DNA of 64,000 nucleotides from Paenibacillus dokdonensis (GTDB lineage: Bacteria; Bacillota; Bacilli; Paenibacillales; Paenibacillaceae). The position numbers and the translations under genes were made by a program. Of this stretch, positions 1 through 8,968 are shown piece by piece. The DNA is taken from assembly GCF_004916975.1 (NCBI RefSeq), contig NZ_STGQ01000001.1:892993-956992 (forward strand), written 5' to 3'. Positions within the stretch are counted from its first letter, which is position 1. Each line of letters starts with the position of its first letter. The notes under the pieces are model-generated. The model was not told the DNA's origin, made no database searches, and worked only from the letters and a program-made list of their open reading frames with translations.

Positions 1-3000
1 GGATCCGTGCCGGATTCATCCAAAGTAAGCGCATATGTGCTGAATAGCGGAAAGCTTACGAGTGCAGCTCAGATCGATGCGGGTGCCGACGGATCTTCTT
101 CGCTGAGCTTCGCGAATGCAGGCTTGAATCAGACGGTTTATGTCACGCATCAGGATATAGCTCAACCGGTTCTGAAAGAAAGCGCCTATGCACGCATTGA
201 CGCGGCAGGCAACCCGGGAACTGTCGTTCCGATCGGGGATCTTCGCCAGAACGACGACAAAGGCTTCCTGCTGAACGCCGGATATGCCGCGACCCTCGAA
301 GGGATCGTGACATCCGACAACAACGCATTGGGAGCTGAAAAAACGAACTTTTACATCCAGGATACCACGGGTGGCATCCAAGTCATCGGCAGACAAAATC
401 CTTCCTTCCCCGTATCGGTGGGCAGCAAGGTGAAGGTGGCGGGCAAGCTGGTATCTTCAGCGGGTGCCGCGCAGTTCATTGCAGCCGCGATCACGGATGA
501 GGGCATGGATGCAGTGCCAAGCGCCACCGTCCACAAACTTGACGATTTGAGCGCTTATGCCAAGGCGGAGCCGCTGGAAGGGACATTGGTTTCGATCCGA
601 GGCAAAGTGACCAATATCCCGTCGGAAGGTCCCGACTATAACGTTACGGTTACCGACGATAAGGGAAATACCGCTGTCGTTAAAGTACTGAAAACGTCCG
701 GCATCGACATCAACACCGCTCTTGCCCTGGGCGATACGTACAATTTCACAGGCATCGTGAGTCAATCGAAATTGATTTCGCCCTATACCAGCGGGTATTT
801 TATTCTGCCAAGGAATGCTTCCGACATCAAAGGGGATCTGCAGTTTACTCACATTCCTTTGACCAAGGCATATACCGGTCTCGACGTTTCGGTCAAGGCG
901 ATGGCCAAATACGCGGACTCGGTAACTCTTTATTATAAAAATGAAGGGGAATCCGCGTTCCAGTCCATCCCGATGGAATCGGCAGACAAAATCAATTACA
1001 ATGCCCAAATTGCCAAAGACAACGTGAAGGCATCCAAAATTTATTATTACATCGTGGCTCAAAGCGTGGGTCAGACGTCTAAAACCTCTGGAGATGCCGA
1101 TCATCCGAACGGGGTTGATATCGTCGAGGATAAGGATGGTCCGGCTTATGCCAACGAGCAGCCTGCCCGGATGGACAGCATCGAATCGTACCATCCGGTG
1201 GTATCCGTAGATCTGGATGATCCGAACGGAGTCGATGTAGCTTCGCTCAGCATTTCCATCGACGGCAACGACTTCACGGCCAAAGCGGCAAAGTCGGAAA
1301 CCCAGATCAAGCTTGTGCTGACGAGCGAAGATGATTTGAAGGTCGGCGAGCACGCGGTAACGGTAAACGCTAAAGATAAGCTGGGCAACCCGTCGACCAC
1401 GTCGTGGACGTTCCAGATTGTTCAGCGTTTCACCGGCGGAAACCATTATCGCGGCACGACGCATAACCATACGCAAATATCCCATGATGCCAAAGGTTCT
1501 CCGGAAATGGCATTGCAGGCGGCACAGGCGCATGGATACGACTATTTCGCGTTCTCCGATCATTCGCATGATATCGACTCCAGTCTCGCAGGCTCCGATT
1601 CGGTGGACCATAACGGCATGCCGGAGCGCACCGGCGGCGCGGATTGGCAGCTTACGAAAGACTTGGCCAATAAATATACGAAAGATGGGAATTTCGTCGT
1701 ATTCCCGGCGTTCGAAATGACATCGACGACGTGGGGACATTCCAACGTGTTCGGAACGACCAACTTCATCGACCGGATCCAAAACGGCGGGAAATACCAA
1801 AATCTGCAAAACTATTATGCCTGGACGCTGACCTACGACAACATCGTAGCCCAATTCAACCATCCGGCCATGTCCGCGAACGCATTCGACAATTTTATCC
1901 CTTACGATAAAAACGTGGACAGGCTGTTTACGATGCTTGAAGTCGGCAACGGCTCCGGCAACTACTCTTACGTCAACGCCGAAAACAAGTTTTTCAGCGC
2001 ACTGGACTTGGGATGGCATGTGGCTCCGACTTACGGGGAGGACAACCATGACGCCACTTGGGGACAAACGAAAAAACGCACGGTCATCGTCGCGAAGGAT
2101 CTTTCCCAGGAATCCCTTCTGGACGCGATGCGCAAGATGCACGTTTACTTCAGCGAGGATCCAAACTTTTCGCTGGACGTACTCGCGAACGGATATTACA
2201 TGGGAGCTACAGTAGACTCCAAAAATCTCCAGTTCGATATTACGGGCAACGATCCGGTATCGGAAAGCTCTTCCGATCCCAAGTACAGCTTCATCAAGAC
2301 GCCTTCCAACGACAACATCGCGAAGGTAGAACTGGTGACGAACGGAGGACGGGTCATCGATAGCTTTACGCCGACGGATGACTCGACTTCCTTCAGCTGG
2401 AAACCGACGGTCAATGTGGTGGGCGGCCAGCAGTGGTTCGTCGTCCGAGTCACTCAAAAGGACGGAGACCGCACCTATTCGTCGCCGATCTGGTCTCCAG
2501 CCGATCCACTGTCCGTCAAAGTCAACGATCTTTCGATCACGGAAGGGGCAGCCATTGCAGGCATTCCGGCGACGCTGAAAGCGGGAATCTCCAATTTGGG
2601 CACGATCGCGCTGACGAACCTGACCGCTCATTTTTATTACGACAGCATCGACTCGGGTCATTGGATTGGAGATGCGGCCATTCCTTCGCTCACGTCCAAC
2701 CAAAACGTGAATGCGAGCGTGGTGTGGGCGAATCCGGTGTCAGGCAGCCATAAGCTGATCGTCGTGCTTGCGGCCGGTGACGGCAATGATCTCGGCGATA
2801 ACCAGTACCAGCAGACGATCGACGTCAAGGCTCCGCTGGGCATTAAAGTGATGATCGATGCCACGCACAACAATGAAAACACGACAAGCGACACGGGCAC
2901 GTACGCCAACAACTTGACGGATCTCACCTTGAAGCTGAAGCAGCAGGGTTATACCGTGGTGGAAAATAAAACCACGCTGACGGATCAGATCTTGAAAGAT

Positions 3001-6000
3001 ACCGGCGTGTTGATGGTGACGCATCCGAGCAGCGCTTACTCGGCAAGCGAAGTTGCCGTTTTGAAAAACTTTGTGAACAGCGGCGGTTCCTTGCTGCTGA
3101 CGGATAAGAGCAATTTCGGCGGTACGCCGCAAAATTTGAACAGCCTCTTGTCTGGGGTCGGTTCAACGATCCTGATTAATAATGACGGCGTATTTGACGA
3201 GACGGCGGCCGGAAACTTCTGGTCGACTCCGCTCAATTCCAATTTCTCGGTAAGGCTTCATTTATCGCCGGTCAGCAACGGATTGACGGATTTCGTATCG
3301 CTGCTTGACTATTACAGCGGTCCAAGCCTTGCGGGCAATGACGGTTCAGGCAACAAAGTTCCGCTTGCCAACAGCAGTACGGTGACGATCCTGGCCACCG
3401 GGAACGAAACGACGTTCCAGGATTCGCCGCAAGTGAAGGCGGATACGGTAAAATACAACGTTTATACGTCGAACGGCAAAACCGGGCCGGCCCTGACGAA
3501 TGTAACAGGCGGAACTGCCATTCCACTCGTGGCATCGGAACAAATCGGAAAGGGCCGAATCTTCGTTGCGGGCATGAATATATTCAATGATAAGCAAATG
3601 ACCCAGAACGACGGGCCAACCAATAATGTTCCGTTCGGATTGAAGATCGTCAATTGGCTTGCGAATCGCGAAACGAAAATCACGCCGATTCAAGATGTTC
3701 GCCAGCTTCCAGAAGGTACGGACGTTGTCGTGCAGGGCAAAGTGACGACAACCGCATTCTACGATTCCGCATATATCCAAGACGATACGGGCGGCATGGT
3801 AGCCTTTGGCGAGGTTCCGGAAGGACAGCTTCAGCTTGGCGATACAGTACGGGTTTATGGACGTATCGGTTCTTTCGAGAACGACAAGGAACTCATATTC
3901 GACAGATTCGACAACAGCATCGTGAAGATTGATTCCGGTCCTCCGGTCGAACCGAAACGGGTCAGCACAGCCGAATCGGTATCGGAGGCCAACCAGGGGC
4001 AATTGGTACAGGTAAAAGGGAAAGTAAAAGCGATCCCGGATGAAAGCACCTATATCGTCGATGACGGCTCCGGTGAAGTGACGGTTTTCGTGGATGGATA
4101 CATCGCCAACAAAACGGGCGCTCAAGCGAACATTAAAGTCGGCGACACGCTGCAGGCAACCGGCCTAAGCGGCAAATATTCCAAGGGCGACCGCATCCGT
4201 GTTCGCGACACGAAAGAATTGATCGTGGTTGACGGTACGGAGACGCCGGTAACTGGCGTGACGCTGGACAAACCGGAGCTGAGTCTGAAGGTAGGCGAAA
4301 GCAGTCAGCTGACGGCGACAGTTGCCCCGGATACGGCGGCGAATAAAGCCGTAACATGGACGACGAGCGACGGCAATGCAGCTTCGGTGGACGCGGCCGG
4401 CAAAGTAACGGCCATCGCCGAAGGAACGTCGACGATCACGGTCACGACGGAGGATGGCGGATTTACCGCGACCAGCACCGTAACCGTGATGAAAGACGAT
4501 ACGAGCGGTGGCGACGATACGGCAGTAACGGGCGTATCGTTGGACAAACCTGCGCTGAGTCTCAAAGTGGGAGATACAAGCCAACTGAAGGCGACGGTTG
4601 CTCCGGATACGGCGGCGAATAAAGCCGTAACATGGACGACGAGCGATGGCAATGTAGCTTCGATCGACGCGGCCGGTAACGTAACGGCCATCGCCGAAGG
4701 AACGGCGACGATCACGGTCACGACGGAGGATGGCGGATTTACCGCGACCAGCATCGTCACCGTGACGAAAGACGATTCTACCGGTGGCGACGATACGGCA
4801 GTAACGGGCGTAACGTTGGACAAACCTGCGCTGAGTCTCAAAGTGGGAGATACAAGCCAATTGACGGCGACGGTTGCTCCGGATACGGCGGCGAATAAAG
4901 CCGTAACATGGACGACGAGCGACGGCAATGTAGCTTCGGTGGACGCGGTCGGCAAAGTAACAGCCATTGCCGAAGGAACGGCGACGATCACGGTCACGAC
5001 GGAGGATGGCGGATTTACCGCGACCAGCACCGTTACCGTGACGAAAGACGATTCCAACGGTGGCGATCATACGCCGGTAACCGGCGTAACGCTGGACAAA
5101 CCTGCACTGAGCCTCAAAGTGGGAGAAACGGATCAGCTGAAAGCGATCATCACCCCGGATAAGGCATTGTACAAAGCCGTAACATGGGCTTCGAGCGACA
5201 GCAACGTCGCTTCGGTCGATGCGGTCGGCAAGGTAACGGCCATTGCCGCAGGAACGGCGACGATTACGGTCACGACTGAGGATGGCGGCTTTCAAGCGAC
5301 CAGTGTCGTAACAGTCACCAAGCAGAACTCTTCCGGAAACGGCGGCAACAATGACGGAAATAACGGAAATAACGGAAATAACGGAAATAATGGAAATGAT
5401 GGTGGCGGCAACAACGGAAATAGCGGTAATACAGGAAGCAACGGCAATACAGGTAACGCAGGAAACACCGGAAACACCGGCAGCTCCAGTGTCACCATTC
5501 CTTCCGGAAGTCTTTCCGGCGGCTCGAACGGCATCACTGCCGTCGAAGTTCCCGCACATACGTCGGAATTGAACCTTCCAGGAAACACCGCAGATCTGAT
5601 CAAGCAGAATGCGCTGCAAATCAATTCGGATCTGATTACGTTGACCATACCATCAGAGCTGCTCAGGCAGTTAACCGGCAAGTTGTCGGCAGAGGAACAG
5701 CAGGGCAGCAGTATATCGCTCAAGCTTATTCCTCTGAACGATGCCGATGCCAAGAATGTCGTCAACAATAGCAGCCAAGCAGCTCATGCGAACTTGAAGC
5801 TGAGCGGTAACATCTATGATTTGACGCTTTCGATCAAGTCGGCTGACGGCCAGTCCATTATTCTGTCCATCTTCGACAAGCCGATCACGATCAAGTTGAA
5901 GGTTGATGGGTCCATCAATCCGAAGCATGCGGGCATCTACTATATTGCCGACAACGGAAAGCTTGAATATGTTGGCGGAACGTACGCAGACGGCTATATG

Positions 6001-6594
6001 ACCGCGCAAATCAGCCATTTCAGCAAATATGCCGTGTTTGAAGTGATGAAGGCATTTGCTGACGTTCCGGCCAGCCATTGGGCAGCCGAAGTCATTCAGG
6101 AACTGGTGGCCAAGCAGCTGGTGAATGGCACCAGCGACACGACCTTCGAGCCGGACCGAAAAGTTACGCGCGCTGAATTTGCGGCACTTCTCGTCCGGGC
6201 GCTGAAGCTTACCGACACAGGACCTGTGGCATTCACGGACGTCAAGGACGGCGATTGGTACGCCGAAGCGGTCTCCATGGCCGTGAAAGCAGGCATCATC
6301 CAGGGCAGAACCCCGATGTTCTTCGACGCCAATGCACAAATTACCCGCGAGGAAATGGTCACCATGCTGATGCGGGGATATGAGCACGCCTATGGCAAGC
6401 CAGCTTTGAAGGGTCAAGCGGTGTTCTCCGACGAGGCCAAGGTTTCGGCTTGGGCTTTGCCGTTCGTCAAATCGGCGACGGAGCTTAAGCTGGTGCAAGG
6501 ACGATCGGCGGGCAAATTCGATCCGAAAGGCATCACGACACGGGCCGAATCGGCGCAAGTCATTTACAATGTATTGATTCAAACGACAAGATAG
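1..6594 (+). CDS. Giant SLH-anchored exoprotein with PHP metallohydrolase, OB-fold, ThuA-like and Big2 domains (5' partial)
   Basis: The reading frame is open at base 1, so the true start and signal peptide lie upstream. Numbering from the GTG at 7, I see two OB-fold domains (about 92-180 and 195-280), Ig/FN3-like segments (285-475), a PHP domain of the CehA/McbA type (about 480-760; metal-binding His486 and His488 in THNH, SDHSH near 518-522), a CARDB-like stretch (840-940), a ThuA/DUF4350-like domain (946-1220), two more OB folds (1225-1405), four Big2 repeats (1415-1770), an Asn/Gly linker, and three C-terminal SLH repeats (about 2017, 2076 and 2140 onward). SLH repeats anchor proteins to pyruvylated wall polymers, so the enzyme part should sit on the cell surface. 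The family suggests a phosphoesterase or nuclease-like role; the substrate is unknown. A hairpin terminator follows, then a metal-related operon. Confidence 0.9.
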   Translation, partial: GSVPDSSKVSAYVLNSGKLTSAAQIDAGADGSSSLSFANAGLNQTVYVTHQDIAQPVLKESAYARIDAAGNPGTVVPIGDLRQNDDKGFLLNAGYAATLEGIVTSDNNALGAEKTNFYIQDTTGGIQVIGRQNPSFPVSVGSKVKVAGKLVSSAGAAQFIAAAITDEGMDAVPSATVHKLDDLSAYAKAEPLEGTLVSIRGKVTNIPSEGPDYNVTVTDDKGNTAVVKVLKTSGIDINTALALGDTYNFTGIVSQSKLISPYTSGYFILPRNASDIKGDLQFTHIPLTKAYTGLDVSVKAMAKYADSVTLYYKNEGESAFQSIPMESADKINYNAQIAKDNVKASKIYYYIVAQSVGQTSKTSGDADHPNGVDIVEDKDGPAYANEQPARMDSIESYHPVVSVDLDDPNGVDVASLSISIDGNDFTAKAAKSETQIKLVLTSEDDLKVGEHAVTVNAKDKLGNPSTTSWTFQIVQRFTGGNHYRGTTHNHTQISHDAKGSPEMALQAAQAHGYDYFAFSDHSHDIDSSLAGSDSVDHNGMPERTGGADWQLTKDLANKYTKDGNFVVFPAFEMTSTTWGHSNVFGTTNFIDRIQNGGKYQNLQNYYAWTLTYDNIVAQFNHPAMSANAFDNFIPYDKNVDRLFTMLEVGNGSGNYSYVNAENKFFSALDLGWHVAPTYGEDNHDATWGQTKKRTVIVAKDLSQESLLDAMRKMHVYFSEDPNFSLDVLANGYYMGATVDSKNLQFDITGNDPVSESSSDPKYSFIKTPSNDNIAKVELVTNGGRVIDSFTPTDDSTSFSWKPTVNVVGGQQWFVVRVTQKDGDRTYSSPIWSPADPLSVKVNDLSITEGAAIAGIPATLKAGISNLGTIALTNLTAHFYYDSIDSGHWIGDAAIPSLTSNQNVNASVVWANPVSGSHKLIVVLAAGDGNDLGDNQYQQTIDVKAPLGIKVMIDATHNNENTTSDTGTYANNLTDLTLKLKQQGYTVVENKTTLTDQILKDTGVLMVTHPSSAYSASEVAVLKNFVNSGGSLLLTDKSNFGGTPQNLNSLLSGVGSTILINNDGVFDETAAGNFWSTPLNSNFSVRLHLSPVSNGLTDFVSLLDYYSGPSLAGNDGSGNKVPLANSSTVTILATGNETTFQDSPQVKADTVKYNVYTSNGKTGPALTNVTGGTAIPLVASEQIGKGRIFVAGMNIFNDKQMTQNDGPTNNVPFGLKIVNWLANRETKITPIQDVRQLPEGTDVVVQGKVTTTAFYDSAYIQDDTGGMVAFGEVPEGQLQLGDTVRVYGRIGSFENDKELIFDRFDNSIVKIDSGPPVEPKRVSTAESVSEANQGQLVQVKGKVKAIPDESTYIVDDGSGEVTVFVDGYIANKTGAQANIKVGDTLQATGLSGKYSKGDRIRVRDTKELIVVDGTETPVTGVTLDKPELSLKVGESSQLTATVAPDTAANKAVTWTTSDGNAASVDAAGKVTAIAEGTSTITVTTEDGGFTATSTVTVMKDDTSGGDDTAVTGVSLDKPALSLKVGDTSQLKATVAPDTAANKAVTWTTSDGNVASIDAAGNVTAIAEGTATITVTTEDGGFTATSIVTVTKDDSTGGDDTAVTGVTLDKPALSLKVGDTSQLTATVAPDTAANKAVTWTTSDGNVASVDAVGKVTAIAEGTATITVTTEDGGFTATSTVTVTKDDSNGGDHTPVTGVTLDKPALSLKVGETDQLKAIITPDKALYKAVTWASSDSNVASVDAVGKVTAIAAGTATITVTTEDGGFQATSVVTVTKQNSSGNGGNNDGNNGNNGNNGNNGNDGGGNNGNSGNTGSNGNTGNAGNTGNTGSSSVTIPSGSLSGGSNGITAVEVPAHTSELNLPGNTADLIKQNALQINSDLITLTIPSELLRQLTGKLSAEEQQGSSISLKLIPLNDADAKNVVNNSSQAAHANLKLSGNIYDLTLSIKSADGQSIILSIFDKPITIKLKVDGSINPKHAGIYYIADNGKLEYVGGTYADGYMTAQISHFSKYAVFEVMKAFADVPASHWAAEVIQELVAKQLVNGTSDTTFEPDRKVTRAEFAALLVRALKLTDTGPVAFTDVKDGDWYAEAVSMAVKAGIIQGRTPMFFDANAQITREEMVTMLMRGYEHAYGKPALKGQAVFSDEAKVSAWALPFVKSATELKLVQGRSAGKFDPKGITTRAESAQVIYNVLIQTTR
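4249..5322 (+). repeat. Four tandem 276-bp repeats encoding Big2 domains
   Basis: Units start at 4249, 4525, 4801 and 5077, an exact 276-bp (92-codon) period. Each encodes a bacterial Ig-like Big2 domain beginning VTGV and ending with TVT(K/M). The first three copies are almost identical at the nucleotide level, including synonymous positions. The fourth has diverged more. This suggests recent duplication or gene conversion. Confidence 0.95.
5356..5400 (+). repeat. 9-bp tandem repeat (GGAAATAAC) in the Asn/Gly linker
   Basis: Five consecutive 9-bp units (GGAAATAAC three times, then GGAAATAAT and GGAAATGAT) encode Gly-Asn-Asn-type triplets. They lie inside a longer Asn/Gly-rich linker between the Big2 repeats and the C-terminal region. 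Copy number could vary by slippage without breaking frame. Confidence 0.9.
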
Positions 6595-6611
6595 CAGAAC
6601 ATGATGGATTG

Positions 6612-6650
6612 CAGGATGCCCTTCTACAGAGGAGCGGCATCCTGTTCATT
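6612..6650 (+). terminator. Hairpin after the giant exoprotein gene
   Basis: CAGGATGCC (6612-6620) pairs with GGCATCCTG (6636-6644) around a 15-nt loop, followed by TTCATTTT. The T tract is interrupted, so read-through into the next gene (starting at 6667) is plausible. Confidence 0.6.
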
Positions 6651-6666
6651 TTAGAGGAGGCAACTC

Positions 6667-7872
6667 ATGCATAGGCATCAAAAGGCACTGCGAGTATCCC
6701 TGATGATTACAATAGCAATTGTTTTCGCGCTGGGTTCTTTTAACCGGCAAGCCGATGCTCACGCCTACAGCGCCAGCTACACCACCTTGGACATCTCGAA
6801 ATCCCGTATTGAAATGACCTATTCACTTGATGAACTTTCCGTCATCGAACTGGTTGGCGGCGACATGGACCAAAACGGCATGCTGGACGAGCAGGAATTC
6901 GATGCCGTGAAGGAGCGGCTGCTTAAAGTACTCGAACAAGATATCGCGTTTAAAATAGACAACCAGCCCCAAGCTTGGTCGGATGTCGAAAGTTTGGTCA
7001 TGGACCGTCAAGGAGACGCGACCAAAGCAATTCTGAAATTGAGGTTTCCTTCGGCGACTTCATCGCAGCCGATGTCCTTAACGGACCGTCTGTACGTCAA
7101 CAACAAAGCGACGGCCAATTACGTTGATCTGGTGACGATCCATTACGGCAGCCAAAAAAGCACGGCGGCATTATCCGGAAGCAACCGGATGTGGGCCATG
7201 CAGCTGACGGATAACGAGTATGCGAATCTGAGCCAGGATGGCCAGACGGCGCAGCAAGACACCGCCAATGCCCCGGACGGAGAGAAGCCAGCGGTTGAGA
7301 ATGCCGGCGACACTTCCCAAGCTTACACCGGCTGGCTTTCGTTTTTTACCTTGGGGATGAATCATATTTTATCTGGATATGATCATTTGCTCTTCTTGTT
7401 TTCCCTGCTGATTGCAAGGCAAACCTTCAAGCAGTATGCTGCGATGATTACTGCCTTTACGGTAGCCCACAGCATTACGCTGACTTTGACGGTGCTCGGC
7501 TTTATCAACGTGCCTGCCATCATTGTCGAACCTGCCATAGCACTCAGCATTTGCTTTGTGGCCATCGACAACATGATCCGCGAACGGGTCAGCTACCGCT
7601 GGGTGTTAACTTTTATTTTCGGCCTGATTCACGGCATGGGCTTTGCCGATATTCTGAAAGAGATGGACATCCCCCGCAGCGAGCTAGCCGTGGATCTGGT
7701 CAGCTTCAACCTGGGCATCGAAACCGTGCAGCTCATCATGATCGCCATTCTTTTGCCGCTCCTGGCGCTTTTGCATCGCTGGAAATATTCGAGACGCACG
7801 GTTTTGGGATGCTCCGCAGTCGCCTTCGCGCTGGGTGGAATTTGGCTGGTTCAGCGTCTGTTTTTTTCATAA
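6667..7872 (+). CDS. HupE/UreJ-family membrane protein with extracytoplasmic EF-hand loop
   Basis: AGGAGG at 6655-6660 fixes the ATG. A signal peptide is followed by an extracytoplasmic domain containing a canonical 12-residue EF-hand loop (DMDQNGMLDEQE, residues 66-77). The C-terminal half, from about residue 220, is the HupE/UreJ transmembrane domain; LGMNHILSGYDHLLFL carries the conserved His and Asp residues of that family. Characterised HupE proteins are nickel permeases; other members have unknown substrates. Only the 72-bp gap with the terminator separates it from the upstream exoprotein gene, and no separate promoter is evident there. The downstream genes (YcgR/YcgQ-like) suggest metal transport. 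The domain calls are firm and the substrate is open. Confidence 0.88.
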   Translation: MHRHQKALRVSLMITIAIVFALGSFNRQADAHAYSASYTTLDISKSRIEMTYSLDELSVIELVGGDMDQNGMLDEQEFDAVKERLLKVLEQDIAFKIDNQPQAWSDVESLVMDRQGDATKAILKLRFPSATSSQPMSLTDRLYVNNKATANYVDLVTIHYGSQKSTAALSGSNRMWAMQLTDNEYANLSQDGQTAQQDTANAPDGEKPAVENAGDTSQAYTGWLSFFTLGMNHILSGYDHLLFLFSLLIARQTFKQYAAMITAFTVAHSITLTLTVLGFINVPAIIVEPAIALSICFVAIDNMIRERVSYRWVLTFIFGLIHGMGFADILKEMDIPRSELAVDLVSFNLGIETVQLIMIAILLPLLALLHRWKYSRRTVLGCSAVAFALGGIWLVQRLFFS

Positions 7873-7904
7873 TCCATGAATGAAGAGGGAGAGGGAGTTT
7901 ATCG

Positions 7905-8954
7905 ATGCAAGAGACGGCACTGCGAAAAAAGACGTTGAAATCGAATAGCTATCTCGTCGCAGGAGCTTCCCTGGCTGCGATGATCGTGCTGTACTTGCTC
8001 TCTACGGAGGATCCGGGAACGCTGCTGCACCATTCCAAGCTGCAAATCTTCAAAATGATGTTTGTCAGTATCATCATTGAGGCCATGCCTTTTATTCTGA
8101 TTGGCGTCGTCATTTCGGCCCTGTTGGAGGTATTCGTATCGGAACGGACAATCCAGCGGATGATTCCGAAACATCCGATCCTGGGGATCGTGGCGGCAAG
8201 CGTGATCGGCATCATCTTTCCGATCTGCGAATGCGGCATGGTGCCCGCCGTCCGACGTTTGATCCAGAAGGGAATGCCGCTTTACGTGGCTACGACGTTC
8301 ATTGCGGTCGGACCGATCTTGAATCCGATTGTTTTCTGGTCGACGTACACGGCGTTTCGCAGCAGGCCAGATATCGCGTATTCCCGCATGGGATTGGCAT
8401 TTATGACGGCACTCATCCTTGGTCTCATCGTTTACCGTTTCGTTGATCCGAATCAATTACGGCAGCAGGAAGCTATTTCGGGACAAGCTTCTTCCCATGC
8501 GGCACCTTCGCCGGTCGATAAATCCGCTGTTGCTCCTCCGCTTGGCCAGCGGCTGCTGGAAGTGATGAACCACGCGGTCGGCGAATTTTTCGAAATGGGC
8601 AAATATTTGATGTTTGGAGCGTTATTGGTCGGCGTGCTTCTTGCTTTTGTCGGCAAGGAAAGCTTGGTGGAATGGGGACAAGGTCCAGTCAGCGCAAATG
8701 TACTGATGATGGGACTCGGATTTCTGCTTTCGCTATGCTCCACATCCGATGCTTTTGTGGCGCAGTCCTTTCTGACGACTTTCTCGGGGGGCGCGCTGGT
8801 GGCGTTCATGGTGCTCGGGCCTATGTTGAATTTGAAAGGGATTTTGATGATGACGGCCGTATTCAAGGCCCGGTTCGTGATCGTGTACAGCTCGTTGGTG
8901 ATCGTTCTCGTATACGGCGGCACCTGGCTTTTGGAAAAATTATGGCTTGCCTAG
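7905..8954 (+). CDS. YcgR-type permease (DUF318/UPF0718)
   Basis: This 349-residue polytopic membrane protein has the DUF318 permease signature, including FPICECGMVP in the first half and the related LCSTSDAFVA in the second half, so it looks like an internal duplication. B. subtilis YcgR is the nearest protein I recognise. RBS GAGGGAG precedes the ATG at 7905. The gap after the HupE gene is 32 bp, and the next gene starts 14 bp downstream, so all are probably cotranscribed. YcgR-like permeases are usually paired with DUF1980 proteins, as here. Transport of a metal or metalloid is the usual inference, since the ArsP relatives move organoarsenicals, but the substrate is not established from sequence. 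Confidence 0.88.
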   Translation: MQETALRKKTLKSNSYLVAGASLAAMIVLYLLSTEDPGTLLHHSKLQIFKMMFVSIIIEAMPFILIGVVISALLEVFVSERTIQRMIPKHPILGIVAASVIGIIFPICECGMVPAVRRLIQKGMPLYVATTFIAVGPILNPIVFWSTYTAFRSRPDIAYSRMGLAFMTALILGLIVYRFVDPNQLRQQEAISGQASSHAAPSPVDKSAVAPPLGQRLLEVMNHAVGEFFEMGKYLMFGALLVGVLLAFVGKESLVEWGQGPVSANVLMMGLGFLLSLCSTSDAFVAQSFLTTFSGGALVAFMVLGPMLNLKGILMMTAVFKARFVIVYSSLVIVLVYGGTWLLEKLWLA

Positions 8955-8968
8955 AGAGGAGGGACGGC

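Noticed and set aside
457..2703. Long minus-strand open frame (748 codons) opposite the giant exoprotein gene
   Set aside because: It mirrors a strong coding frame on the plus strand, is rich in Arg and His without domain motifs, and has no ribosome site.
4249..5322. Regular repeats considered as a CRISPR-like array
   Set aside because: The unit is 276 bp, in frame and coding. There are no spacers or cas genes.
4165..5619. Minus-strand open frames of 484 and 250 codons across the Big2 repeats
   Set aside because: They arise from the 276-bp repeats being free of stops on the opposite strand; the repeats are explained by the plus-strand Big2 domains.
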